Shown one piece after another: positions 29,356-36,843 of a stretch of 64,000 bases of DNA (position 1 is the stretch's first letter; each line of letters begins with the position of its first letter). The DNA comes from Defluviicoccus sp. (lineage in GTDB: Bacteria; Pseudomonadota; Alphaproteobacteria; Rhodospirillales; Defluviicoccaceae), in the NCBI GenBank assembly GCA_029624735.1, contig JARSSM010000019.1, positions 124,001 to 188,000 of the forward strand, read 5' to 3'. Made by a program: the position numbers and the translations under genes. The notes under the pieces were generated by a model. The model ran no database searches. It was not told where the DNA came from and was given only the letters and a program-made list of their open reading frames with translations.

Positions 29356-30198
29356 ATGACCCTGCCGGACAACAATCCCGACCAGCGCCCCTCCCCTGCC
29401 GCCCAGCTTTTTGCCGGCCGCACCGAGATCGCGGCGCGCGCGGTCTTTCTCGGCCAGCGCATCGACCTCAGGGCGTTCGACCCGGCGCGCCGTGTGCCCG
29501 CCGTGCTGTTCGCCATGCAATCGGGCAAGGACGGCTACGCGGTGCTGTTTCGCTACGGCGTGGCCGTCCTGTTCGGGATGGATGCGCTCGAGCAGGCCAA
29601 CTTCCTCAAGGAGCTGACCCAATGGGTGATCGCCCCCTTCGAGCAGCCGGAGGAGGAGACTGTCACCGCTGTGCTCGCAGCCGAGGAGCCGGAGGGCGCC
29701 GGCGGAACGGGCTTTCGTTTCAAGGTGTGGGATGCGGGCCGTCTGCAACTCCTCGCCCACGTCCTTGCGAAGAGTGCCGTGCTCTCCTACTACGAAATCC
29801 GGATTGCCGAGACGTTTGAGCGCATCGAGCCGCTGGCCGCCGATATGCAGAAAGGCGGTCCGCCACGCAGGAAGGCGCGCGACCTGCTGCAGCATTTCGG
29901 CAATGTGCTCTCGATCCAGCGCCAAATGATCGGCCAGGTCGAGATCGAGGACAAACCCGACATCCTGTGGGACATGCCGCCCGAACTGGAGCGCCTCCAC
30001 GGCCGGCTGGAGGACGAGTTCGAGATTCGAGAACGGCACAACGTCCTCCTCCACAAGCTCGAATTGATCCACCGGACGGCGGAGACGATCTTGGGCCTGT
30101 TGCAGGACCGGCGCTCGCTCCATGTCGAATGGTACATCGTCATTCTGATCGTGATCGAAATCCTGCTGACCCTGGGCGAGCGCTTCTCGCTGTTTTAG
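29356..30198 (+). CDS. RMND1/YagE family (DUF155) membrane protein
   Basis: Protein of 280 aa with the DUF155 pattern of the RMND1/Sad1-interacting-factor family: a soluble domain (about 45-230) with the segment AKSAVLSYYEIRIAETFE, and a single C-terminal membrane helix (VEWYIVILIVIEILL) near the last residues. The mitochondrial member RMND1 supports translation of membrane proteins; bacterial functions are not established. It is a stand-alone gene, 204 bp after gcdH, and its stop (30196-30198) overlaps by a few bases the end of a convergent response-regulator remnant. Confidence 0.8.
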   Translation: MTLPDNNPDQRPSPAAQLFAGRTEIAARAVFLGQRIDLRAFDPARRVPAVLFAMQSGKDGYAVLFRYGVAVLFGMDALEQANFLKELTQWVIAPFEQPEEETVTAVLAAEEPEGAGGTGFRFKVWDAGRLQLLAHVLAKSAVLSYYEIRIAETFERIEPLAADMQKGGPPRRKARDLLQHFGNVLSIQRQMIGQVEIEDKPDILWDMPPELERLHGRLEDEFEIRERHNVLLHKLELIHRTAETILGLLQDRRSLHVEWYIVILIVIEILLTLGERFSLF

Positions 30199-30611
30199 GC
30201 GTACCGGACACCACCATCATCACCGGCGAGCATGTAGCCGCTGCCGTGGACGGTCTTGATCAGCGCCGGCTTGCGCGGATCGGCCTCGATCTTCTGGCGG
30301 AGGCGCTTGATGCGGCTGTCGATGCTGCGATCGAACGGCTCGTTACCTGCGGCCGGCAACGAGTCCAACAGCGTTTCACGCGTCACAACCTTGCCGCGGT
30401 GGGCCGCGAGCACCGCCAGCAACGCCAGCAACGCGGCCTCCTTGGTCGTCAGCAGGACGCTGGCGCCCCCGGCATCGGTGAGCGTTCGGCGTGCCGGATC
30501 GAACGCAAAGCGGCCGATCGCGACCGTATCCGGCGGCAGCGCCGGCGCAGCCCGGGCATTCCTTCGCCGCCGCACGGCCTCGACGCGCGCCAGCGTGAGG
30601 CATTGCACCAT
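30195..30611 (-). pseudogene. OmpR-type response regulator remnant (DNA-binding domain only)
   Basis: The segment from LARVEAVRRRR (about 30600) to the stop at 30195 is the linker plus winged-helix domain of an OmpR-family regulator, ending VHGSGYMLAGDD. The receiver domain with the phospho-acceptor Asp is missing. The minus frame stays open to 30995, but beyond ~30603 it is only the antisense of a histidine-kinase remnant. An ATG at 30611 would give a 138-aa winged-helix protein, so a DNA-binding product is still possible. The break point coincides, within about 15 bp, with that of the kinase remnant on the other strand. Confidence 0.7.
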
Positions 30612-30923
30612 AACGAAAAGCTGGCCGCGCTTGGCTCGCTCCTGGCCGGCGTCGCGCACGAACTGAACAACCCACTGACGGTCGGCATCGGTTAGGCGGC
30701 ACTGTTGCGCGATCTCGCCGCCGACGAAGGTACCCGCGCCCGCGCAGAGCGGTTCTGTGCCGCCGCCAACCGCTGTGCGCACATCGTCAAGACCTTCCTT
30801 CCACTCGCGCGGCAGAAGCCGCAAGACAAGGCTACCGTCGATGTCAACGCGGTCCTTGCGGCCACGATCGAGATGCTGGGCTATCAGCTGCAGACCTCCG
30901 ACATCGAGGTCATCCGCGATCTT
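30591..30923 (+). pseudogene. sensor histidine kinase remnant with internal stop
   Basis: The frame reads REALHHNEKLAALGSLLAG and VAHELNNPLTVGIG, the HisKA dimerisation domain with its phospho-acceptor His, then a TAG at 30693-30695. It continues in the same frame through AALLRDL and IVKTFLPLARQKP to IEVIRDL at about 30923. In intact relatives a Gln usually stands at the stop position, so CAG to TAG is a likely mutation. The sensor part before the H-box and the whole ATPase domain are missing. The end runs, still in frame, into the RTX gene at 30963. Confidence 0.75.
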
Positions 30924-30962
30924 CGCCGGACCTGCCGCGGAGACAAGGAAAGGACCAGGGCA

Positions 30963-31499
30963 ATGACGATCTACGGCAGTTCTTCGAGCGAGCACAAGGA
31001 CGGGACCAACAACGCCGATCTGATCTACGTCTTCCAGGGCAACGACACGCTGGTCGGCAATGCCTGTGGCGATACGCTGTGGGGCGGCTCAGGCGGCGAC
31101 GCGTTCGACTACAATTATGTGACCGACAGCCCGTACAATGGCGTGGGCGACGTGATTAAGGACTTCCAGAGCGGGGTCGACAAGATTGACCTGAGCGCCT
31201 TCAGCGTGTCGTACGACTCAAATGGCGGCACCGTCGGCCCCTGGCAGGTCGGGATCGGCCACAACAGTGCCGGCACCTACTGGGTCTGGCTGAACACGGA
31301 CGGCGACTCGGCCATCGAAATGAAGATCACGCTGGACAACATTTCGAACCTGTCAGCCAGCGACTTCCTCCTCTCGCCCGGCACCTCGGCGTGCCGGCCC
31401 GATCGAGGCGGCGGGGACGGGATGAGGCAAGCGCTACTCCCCTCCCCGCCGCCCGTGGCCGCGAGCGCGAGGCCAGTGGCTGCCACTATCGTGAACTAG
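30963..31499 (+). CDS. short RTX/serralysin C-terminal-like protein
   Basis: Protein of 178 aa related to the C-terminal part of type I-secreted RTX proteins such as serralysins. There is a short Ca2+-binding repeat region (GNDTLVGNACGDTLWGGSGG) followed by VGDVIKDFQSGVDKIDLSAF and a C-terminal domain ending LSASDFLL, which would normally be near the secretion signal end. Here another 41 Pro/Ala/Arg-rich residues follow. No protease or other catalytic domain and no type I exporter gene is nearby. The frame is open upstream into the kinase remnant back to 30696, so the N-terminus is uncertain; I take the ATG at 30963. It may be a fragment of a larger gene. Confidence 0.6.
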   Translation: MTIYGSSSSEHKDGTNNADLIYVFQGNDTLVGNACGDTLWGGSGGDAFDYNYVTDSPYNGVGDVIKDFQSGVDKIDLSAFSVSYDSNGGTVGPWQVGIGHNSAGTYWVWLNTDGDSAIEMKITLDNISNLSASDFLLSPGTSACRPDRGGGDGMRQALLPSPPPVAASARPVAATIVN

Positions 31500-31580
31500 G
31501 CCAGAAATCTGATTATAGGATGTAACACCTATTTTGCCATTGCCGGCGCTTTCGGAGCATGCTAAGAACGCACCCAGAAC

Positions 31581-31856
31581 ATGCCCCGGAACGAAGGAAA
31601 AAGCGCCGTGGACGGAACCGACACTTCATTTCTCGCCGTCAGTGATTTCGAATGCCACCTGGCACAATTCATCGCCGATAGCGGACTTTCTGCCTATGAT
31701 GCGTTGCTCGCGATCGGCATCTCGCTCGCGCGGGTCCTGTACGGTCTTGAACTCCTGCACGGCAAGGAGGCAGCGCTCGATGCCTGCGAGCTCCTCGACG
31801 AGACAATGGTCAAGGCCTGGCACGACTTCGCCGACCGCCGCCCCGTGGTTAACTAG
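31581..31856 (+). CDS. hypothetical protein, 91 aa
   Basis: I do not recognise this protein. It is probably soluble, with a helical, Leu/Ala-rich core (about residues 18-80, including ARVLYGLELLHGKEAALDAC) and no signal peptide or membrane helix. It stands alone between the RTX gene and the ADP-ribosyltransferase-like gene, with an 81-bp gap before and 177 bp after. Coding status rests on the open frame and ordinary codon composition only. No function can be given. Confidence 0.5.
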   Translation: MPRNEGKSAVDGTDTSFLAVSDFECHLAQFIADSGLSAYDALLAIGISLARVLYGLELLHGKEAALDACELLDETMVKAWHDFADRRPVVN

Positions 31857-32033
31857 GCACATGGGCGCCGGGTCAACGCTTGGCGGAAGCCCATGCGCCC
31901 GCTCTCGCCGCCGGACCCGCCCCGTGGCCGGCCGTGATGCGAGGGAACCATGACAGGACAGGAACTTCATGATACGGAAAGGGAGTGATCTGCTGCGGAT
32001 GATGCGGGCGAAAGGCCAGGGGCGCAGACGGCG

Positions 32034-32633
32034 ATGCCCTTCTTCTATCGCGGTGCTGGCGTCGGCACGTTTTGGCATCAGCGGGACGCCCGCCTCGATG
32101 GCTTTGTGCCCCGGCGACCGGGGCAGACGCCGTCCAAAAACCAAGTGATCAAGCATATCGCCAGCGGGACGGTCGACACACCCTATGTCTCGTTGACCCG
32201 GTCCTATGGCATCGCTTGGACCTATGCTATCGAGTGTGGGCTGGCTGCGCCCAACAAGGAACAACCAGCATTTGTCTACGAGATCGAACTAAGTGACCCG
32301 CTTCCGCAGGGCTTGGAGCTTGTTGATCCCGTCAGCTACATCGCGCGGAAATTTCCGCCGCCGACCGCCGATAGCTCGTATTACCATAATGGTGACCATA
32401 CGTTTCTTCTGGGCGTCGTGAACGAAAGGTGGGTGAGGATGGCGGTGGCACAGAATACAGCCGTGGCGCCGACGCAGTACGTCAGGCAGCCGCCTTCAGC
32501 CCAAGGAACGCCGCGCGCACCAAACCTGTCGCCGGAGCTGGAAACGCTGGTGCGGGCGCTCAGGGATGCCGAGATCCTCGCGGTCGGCAACGTGCCTGCT
32601 TCTTGCGTGTGCAGCCGTTACGAGGTGTGGTAG
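32034..32633 (+). CDS. putative ADP-ribosyltransferase-fold protein
   Basis: Protein of 199 aa. Its first ~135 residues recall bacterial ADP-ribosyltransferases of the pierisin/Scabin type: YRG near the N-terminus (Arg6), a following GF-containing segment (DGFVP), a helix, then PYVSLTRSYGIAWTYA, where Ser53-Leu54-Thr55 could be the STS motif, and FVYEIEL with Glu83 and Glu85. I cannot fix the catalytic Glu with confidence. The C-terminal ~60 residues are Pro-rich and then helical. It lies 11 bp before an unrecognised 150-aa gene and probably forms an operon with it. Two sampled 60-base lines here count 55% and 62% GC against about 70% in a phoB line, which suggests transfer. The fold assignment is an inference from motifs. 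Confidence 0.55.
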   Translation: MPFFYRGAGVGTFWHQRDARLDGFVPRRPGQTPSKNQVIKHIASGTVDTPYVSLTRSYGIAWTYAIECGLAAPNKEQPAFVYEIELSDPLPQGLELVDPVSYIARKFPPPTADSSYYHNGDHTFLLGVVNERWVRMAVAQNTAVAPTQYVRQPPSAQGTPRAPNLSPELETLVRALRDAEILAVGNVPASCVCSRYEVW

Positions 32634-32644
32634 GATTGTTGATC

Positions 32645-33097
32645 ATGAGCACGACTGGTGAACCCCACGCTGCGACCGGCAGGACGATCGTGCACTTGCC
32701 TGCCAGCGGGATGAAGGCCGGCAATGTCGAGCTGGTGCAGGTCGAACTGGCCTCGCCGATCTCACCCTTCGCGCTCGTTCGCTACACCGTTGACGGCAAG
32801 CTGCAGGACTATGGTTTGCGGCTTGACCTTGACAAGCGGGCCTTTCTCGACGCGCTCGACGATGCGGAGACGAACCGCGAAGTCCGCGCCTTTGTCCCCG
32901 AAGTCATAGACGCTGTCATCGCACACCAAGACGCCGTCATTGCGCACCAGGCGTTCGAGCGTGTCTTGGCGGATCTGCAGGAATTTGCCAAGAAGGCGGT
33001 GGCAAGCCAAGGAACTGAGGGGGCAAGGGAGGGCGATCGCATCGCGACCGCGATCGAAGATCTCAAGGTTATGACGCGGAATTTGTCGCGCGATTGA
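32645..33097 (+). CDS. hypothetical protein, 150 aa, partner of the ART-like gene
   Basis: I do not recognise this family. The first ~70 residues look beta-rich (VELVQVELA, FALVRYTVDGKLQDYGLRL); the rest is helical and charged, with an acidic stretch (LDLDKRAFLDALDDAE). A seven-residue tandem repeat DAVIAHQ-DAVIAHQ lies at about residues 89-102. No signal peptide or membrane helix is seen. It begins 11 bp after the ART-like gene, so a toxin-antidote or effector-chaperone relation is possible but unproven. The next gene is convergent. Confidence 0.55.
   Translation: MSTTGEPHAATGRTIVHLPASGMKAGNVELVQVELASPISPFALVRYTVDGKLQDYGLRLDLDKRAFLDALDDAETNREVRAFVPEVIDAVIAHQDAVIAHQAFERVLADLQEFAKKAVASQGTEGAREGDRIATAIEDLKVMTRNLSRD
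32909..32950 (+). repeat. 21-bp imperfect tandem repeat inside the 150-aa gene
   Basis: 32909-32929 and 32930-32950 both encode DAVIAHQ and differ at four positions, all synonymous (third-base changes). The silent divergence implies that the duplication is not recent and the peptide sequence has been kept. Confidence 0.7.
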
Positions 33098-33170
33098 GCG
33101 GCAGAATGACCGCCCCTCTTCGCGCTTCGCATCGGCCTCCTGCCACTTTCCCCAGTGCCTGCCACGCTCC

Positions 33171-34088
33171 TCAGTGAATGAGGGTTGCCGCGTAGGCATC
33201 CGGGGTCGAGGCAATGGTCGTGCGATGCATCCGGCGGACGTAGCGGGCGGTGTCGAACTCGGTCCCCTTGTGATTGACGGCAAGGTTGTCCCAAATCAGG
33301 ACATCGCCGTCGCGCCACTGATGCGCATAGACGAACTCCGGCTTGCACGCATGCGCGCACAAGAACGCGAGCAGCTCCTCGCCCTCGGCGCCGGGCAGCT
33401 CCTTGATGCCGATCGCATAGCCCGGGTTGATGAACAGCGCGAGACGGCCGGTGCGCGGATTGCGGCGCACGAGCGGGTGCACGACGTCGGGAAAGGCGTT
33501 GCGGCGCGCATCCGTCAGCTCCGGCTGGGTCGGATCGCGATGGCGCAGGAGTTCGTAATATTCGCGGAAGCTGTGCACCGCATGCAGATCCCCGATCCGC
33601 TCGCGGACATCGGCCGGCAGCGCCTCGTAGGCAGCGTACATGTTGGCAAACAGCGTGGCGGCCCCTTCCGGCGGGCACTGCACACCGAACAGGACCGAAC
33701 CGTAGGCCGGCGATGGCAGGAACGACTGATCCGAATGCCAGAGCCGGCCGACACTGGGATCGCCCACCTGCCGGCCGCCCTCTTGGACGTTGCCGATGAC
33801 GTAGATGAAAGGATTGTTCGCCAACTGGTACTGCTTCTGCGCAACCTCCTGCAGCGGCCCCAGCGCGCGGCTGAAAGCGATGTGCTGCTCCGGATCGAGA
33901 TGCTGGCCGCGGAACAGCAGAACACCGAAACGATCCAACGCGCTGCGCAGCGCCGTCACGATCGCCTCCGACGGCGGGCTGGACAGATCGAGCCCCGCCA
34001 CCTCGGCACCAAGCGCAGCCGAGAGCGGCGCCAAGTCGAATACAGGCGCAAGCGGCCGGGTCGAGGAGGGGGCGATCGTCATTTCCAT
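33171..34088 (-). CDS. TauD/TfdA-family Fe(II)/2-oxoglutarate dioxygenase
   Basis: Predicted 2-oxoglutarate-dependent oxygenase of 305 aa. The iron-binding facial triad is His118 and Asp120 (LWHSDQSF) with His273 (AVNHKGTEFD), and an Arg near 289 would bind 2-oxoglutarate. The family includes taurine and 2,4-D dioxygenases; the substrate here is unknown, and no sulfonate transport genes are adjacent. It is transcribed alone, with 185 bp to the next gene on the same strand upstream of it on the map and a convergent gene 73 bp from its 3' end. Confidence 0.85.
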   Translation of the reverse strand: MEMTIAPSSTRPLAPVFDLAPLSAALGAEVAGLDLSSPPSEAIVTALRSALDRFGVLLFRGQHLDPEQHIAFSRALGPLQEVAQKQYQLANNPFIYVIGNVQEGGRQVGDPSVGRLWHSDQSFLPSPAYGSVLFGVQCPPEGAATLFANMYAAYEALPADVRERIGDLHAVHSFREYYELLRHRDPTQPELTDARRNAFPDVVHPLVRRNPRTGRLALFINPGYAIGIKELPGAEGEELLAFLCAHACKPEFVYAHQWRDGDVLIWDNLAVNHKGTEFDTARYVRRMHRTTIASTPDAYAATLIH

Positions 34089-34273
34089 GGCGCAGTTCCC
34101 GCAAGCTGTCGGTGACGCCCGCTGGCACGAACCACAAGGTGAGCCCGCAGGCAGGGACGCAAGTTGTTACGACTAGCTTGATGGCAGCCGCTGCCGCAAC
34201 CGACAAGTCAAACGTTGTTTCGATGTGTTACTTCAAAGATTGGCGGGCAGAATGACTGCGCCACGCGCAATCT

Positions 34274-35377
34274 TTACGCCTTGCCGCGCGGCAAATACTC
34301 AAGCGGATCGACGGCGTTCTTCCCCCGGCGCAGCTCGAAATGCAGCTGCGGCTCGCGGGCGTTGCCGGAGCTGCCGACACGCGCGATCACCTGCCCCTTC
34401 CGCACCCGATCACCGCGCGCCACCAGGATCTCCTCGGCATGGGCGTAGGTGGACACCCAGCCGTCGGAGTGCTTGATCAGGACCAGGTTGCCGAACGCGC
34501 GGAGTTCGTTGCCGACGTAGGCAACGACGCCGTTCTCGACCGCGCGGACCGCCGCACCCTTGCGCGCGGCGATGTTGATGCCGTCGTTGTGCAGGCCCGC
34601 GCCCTTTGGCCCGAAGGCTGAGATGACCTTCCCCTTGACCGGCCAGATGAAGCCTTGGCCGGACCCGGCCGGTGCGGAGGGAAGCGCTTGAACACTCGGC
34701 AGGGCGGCAGTCTCCTGTGCTTCCGGGGCTTGGGCCTCGGTTTCGTTTGCATCGTCCGCATCGGCGGGCTTGGCAGTGGCGGCCGCCGGCACACGCTTGA
34801 CCGCTGGGCCGGGAGCGGCGAGGACGGTCGAGCCGGTGCTGGCCGTGCTGGCAGGGGTTGCAGCCCCGCCGGACGAGGCCGCCGCAGCCGGGACGCGCAG
34901 GCGCTGGCCTTTGTGGACGGCGTAGGGTTGAGTGAGGCCGTTCTCGGCCGCGAGCACCGCCGGGTCGATGCGGTAGCGGCGGGCAATGGCGGGCAGCGTC
35001 TCCCCCTGGCGGACGACATGCTCGGGCTCGGCAGGCACCAGCAGCGTCTGCCCCGGCGTCAGGGCTGGTGCGGCGCCAAGCGCGTTGGCCTCGATCATCG
35101 CCTGAACCGAGACGCCGTGCTTGAAGGCGAGGCTCTCGATGGTATCGCCCGGCTGGACACGGATCCGCTTCGGCTCCACCTGGACAGGTGGCAGATGGGC
35201 GGCGTCAGGGCGCGCCTCCGGCGCCGGCGCCGGCAACCGCGGCCGTGTCGCCCGCGGCCCCGCGTCCGCACCCGTTTCCGGCGTTCCGATCTCGACCCAG
35301 CCGCAGCCCGCGAGCAGCAGTATCCCCAGCACGCCAGCGATGCGGCACAGACGGGCCAGCACGACCGTGATGACCAT
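34274..35377 (-). CDS. NlpD-like lipoprotein: two LysM domains and a degenerate M23 (LytM) domain
   Basis: Envelope protein of 367 aa with a lipoprotein signal (lipobox LLAGC near residue 24), two LysM peptidoglycan-binding domains (about 70-113 and 117-160), a Pro/Ala-rich linker, and a C-terminal LytM domain (about 250-365). The zinc sites of active M23 endopeptidases (HxxxD and HxH) read HNDGIN and QLH here, so it is probably inactive, like NlpD and EnvC, which activate cell-wall amidases. It is the last gene of the run serS-surE-pcm-M23, 30 bp after pcm, a conserved order also seen around nlpD in proteobacteria. Confidence 0.85.
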   Translation of the reverse strand: MVITVVLARLCRIAGVLGILLLAGCGWVEIGTPETGADAGPRATRPRLPAPAPEARPDAAHLPPVQVEPKRIRVQPGDTIESLAFKHGVSVQAMIEANALGAAPALTPGQTLLVPAEPEHVVRQGETLPAIARRYRIDPAVLAAENGLTQPYAVHKGQRLRVPAAAASSGGAATPASTASTGSTVLAAPGPAVKRVPAAATAKPADADDANETEAQAPEAQETAALPSVQALPSAPAGSGQGFIWPVKGKVISAFGPKGAGLHNDGINIAARKGAAVRAVENGVVAYVGNELRAFGNLVLIKHSDGWVSTYAHAEEILVARGDRVRKGQVIARVGSSGNAREPQLHFELRRGKNAVDPLEYLPRGKA

Positions 35378-35407
35378 GGCGCATTGTCGCCGGAACGGCC
35401 GCCGCGT

Positions 35408-36064
35408 TCAATTCCCGCCCGGCAGCCGCCGCGACGGCGCCTGGGCAATCAGCGGCACGAAGCGCATTTCACCCAGATCGGCCGTTTCTAGGCCCTCTGC
35501 GAGCCTGCGAACGCGCAACAGCCGCTGGTCGCCGGGGCCGTGGTCGACCGGCACCACCATCACGCCGCCGACGGCGAGCTGTTCGGCCAGCACCGGCGGC
35601 ACGTCATGCGCTGCGGCGGTGACAATGATTCGCTCGAACGGGGCTTGCTCGGGCCAGCCGAGCGTGCCGTCGCCGGTCCGGGTGGTGATATTACTGAGGC
35701 CCAGGCGCTTGAACCGCTCCTCCGCCTCGACCAGCAGTTCGCGGTAGCGCTCGACCGTGTAGACCCGCCGGCACAGCCGCGCCAGCACGGCCGCCGTGTA
35801 GCCGGAGCCGGTGCCGATCTCCAGCACCCGCATGCGCTCGCCGATCTCGAGTGCCTGCGTCATCAGCCCGACAGCCACCGGCGCCGTGAGCGTCTGCGCG
35901 CAACCGATCGGCAGCGCGGTGTTCTCGTAAACCTTGTCGCGAAAGGCCTCCGGCACGAACATCTGGCGCGGCAGGCGCTCGATCGCGCCGAGCACGCGGG
36001 TGTCGGTGACGCCGGCGCGGCGCAGTTCCATGATCAGGCGGATCTTGCGGCTGTCCGAGCTCAC
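35408..36064 (-). CDS. pcm: protein-L-isoaspartate O-methyltransferase
   Basis: SAM-dependent repair enzyme that methylates isoaspartyl residues in damaged proteins. It has 218 aa with the SAM-binding motif VLEIGTGSGYTAAVLARL (about 81-98) and the PCMT segments LTAPVAVGLMTQAL and ERIIVTAAAHDVP. The GTG start at 36064 overlaps the surE stop (GTGA), indicating translational coupling. The pcm-surE pairing is widely conserved and often stress-related. Confidence 0.93.
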   Translation of the reverse strand: MSSDSRKIRLIMELRRAGVTDTRVLGAIERLPRQMFVPEAFRDKVYENTALPIGCAQTLTAPVAVGLMTQALEIGERMRVLEIGTGSGYTAAVLARLCRRVYTVERYRELLVEAEERFKRLGLSNITTRTGDGTLGWPEQAPFERIIVTAAAHDVPPVLAEQLAVGGVMVVPVDHGPGDQRLLRVRRLAEGLETADLGEMRFVPLIAQAPSRRLPGGN

Positions 36065-36843
36065 GAACCGGCCTGGCGCAACGCTTCGAGCATCGCCTCG
36101 TCGGTTTGGTCGAGGCTGAGCGGGCTGATCGAGACGGCGCCGCGATGCACCGCCTCGAGGTCGGTGCCGGTGCGGCTGCGGTCCTCGTCGCGGCCGCGGC
36201 CGATCCAGTAGTAGGGACGGCCGCGCGGGTCCGTCCCTTCGACCAGGTCGCCGCCAATCTTGTGCCGGCCCTGCCGCGTGATCTCGATGCCGGTCACCGA
36301 CGACGGCGGCCGATCGGGAAAATTAACGTTCATCAGCAGCCCCGGCCGCCGGGGGAGCCGTGCCAGCCGCTCCAGGACCGGCCCGATCCAGGCCGCTGCC
36401 GTCGCCCAATGCACGGGTTCGCCATCGGTGTAGAGCTGGCTGAAGGCAACGGACGGGATGCCCAGCAGCGCGCCCTCCTTCGCCGCCGCGACGGTGCCCG
36501 AATAGCTGACATCCTCGCCCAGGTTGGCGCCCTGGTTGACGCCGGACAGCACCAGGTCGGGCAGGCGGTTGCCGAGCAGACGGTGGACCGCAAGCAGGAC
36601 ACAATCGGTTGGTGTGCCATCAACGGCGAAGCGGCGGCGGCTCAAGCGGCGGACGAACAGCGGCCGGCGCATGGTGAGCGAATGGCTGGCGGCGCTCTGT
36701 TCGGTTTCGGGAGCGACGACCCACACCTCCTTGACCAGCCGGCGCACGACTGTCTCCAGCACGGTCAAGCCGTTGGCATCGATGCCGTCGTCGTTGCTTA
36801 AGAGAACGCGCGCTTGCGCGAGGACGAGGGGCTCAGGCGGCAT
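36061..36843 (-). CDS. surE: 5'/3'-nucleotidase SurE
   Basis: Metal-dependent nucleotidase/exopolyphosphatase associated with stress survival. From the ATG at 36843 it has 260 aa. The metal-binding [12 protein letters not shown] is near the N-terminus and [19 protein letters not shown] near 88-106. An earlier ATG at 36861 would add six residues and increase the overlap with serS. It overlaps serS by about 11 bp upstream and pcm by 4 bp downstream. Confidence 0.93.
   Translation of the reverse strand: MPPEPLVLAQARVLLSNDDGIDANGLTVLETVVRRLVKEVWVVAPETEQSAASHSLTMRRPLFVRRLSRRRFAVDGTPTDCVLLAVHRLLGNRLPDLVLSGVNQGANLGEDVSYSGTVAAAKEGALLGIPSVAFSQLYTDGEPVHWATAAAWIGPVLERLARLPRRPGLLMNVNFPDRPPSSVTGIEITRQGRHKIGGDLVEGTDPRGRPYYWIGRGRDEDRSRTGTDLEAVHRGAVSISPLSLDQTDEAMLEALRQAGS

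Noticed and set aside
30612-30995. N-terminal half of a 266-aa minus-strand frame in front of the response-regulator domain
   Set aside because: It is the antisense of a recognisable histidine-kinase remnant and shows no receiver-domain features.
31949-31987. 12-codon frame with a ribosome-binding site before the ART-like gene
   Set aside because: Too short to support as a gene; it could be a leader peptide, but nothing else points to attenuation.
31969-32148. 59-codon frame overlapping the start of the ART-like gene
   Set aside because: It overlaps the better-supported frame at 32034 almost throughout, is Arg/Pro-rich and has no similarity I recognise.
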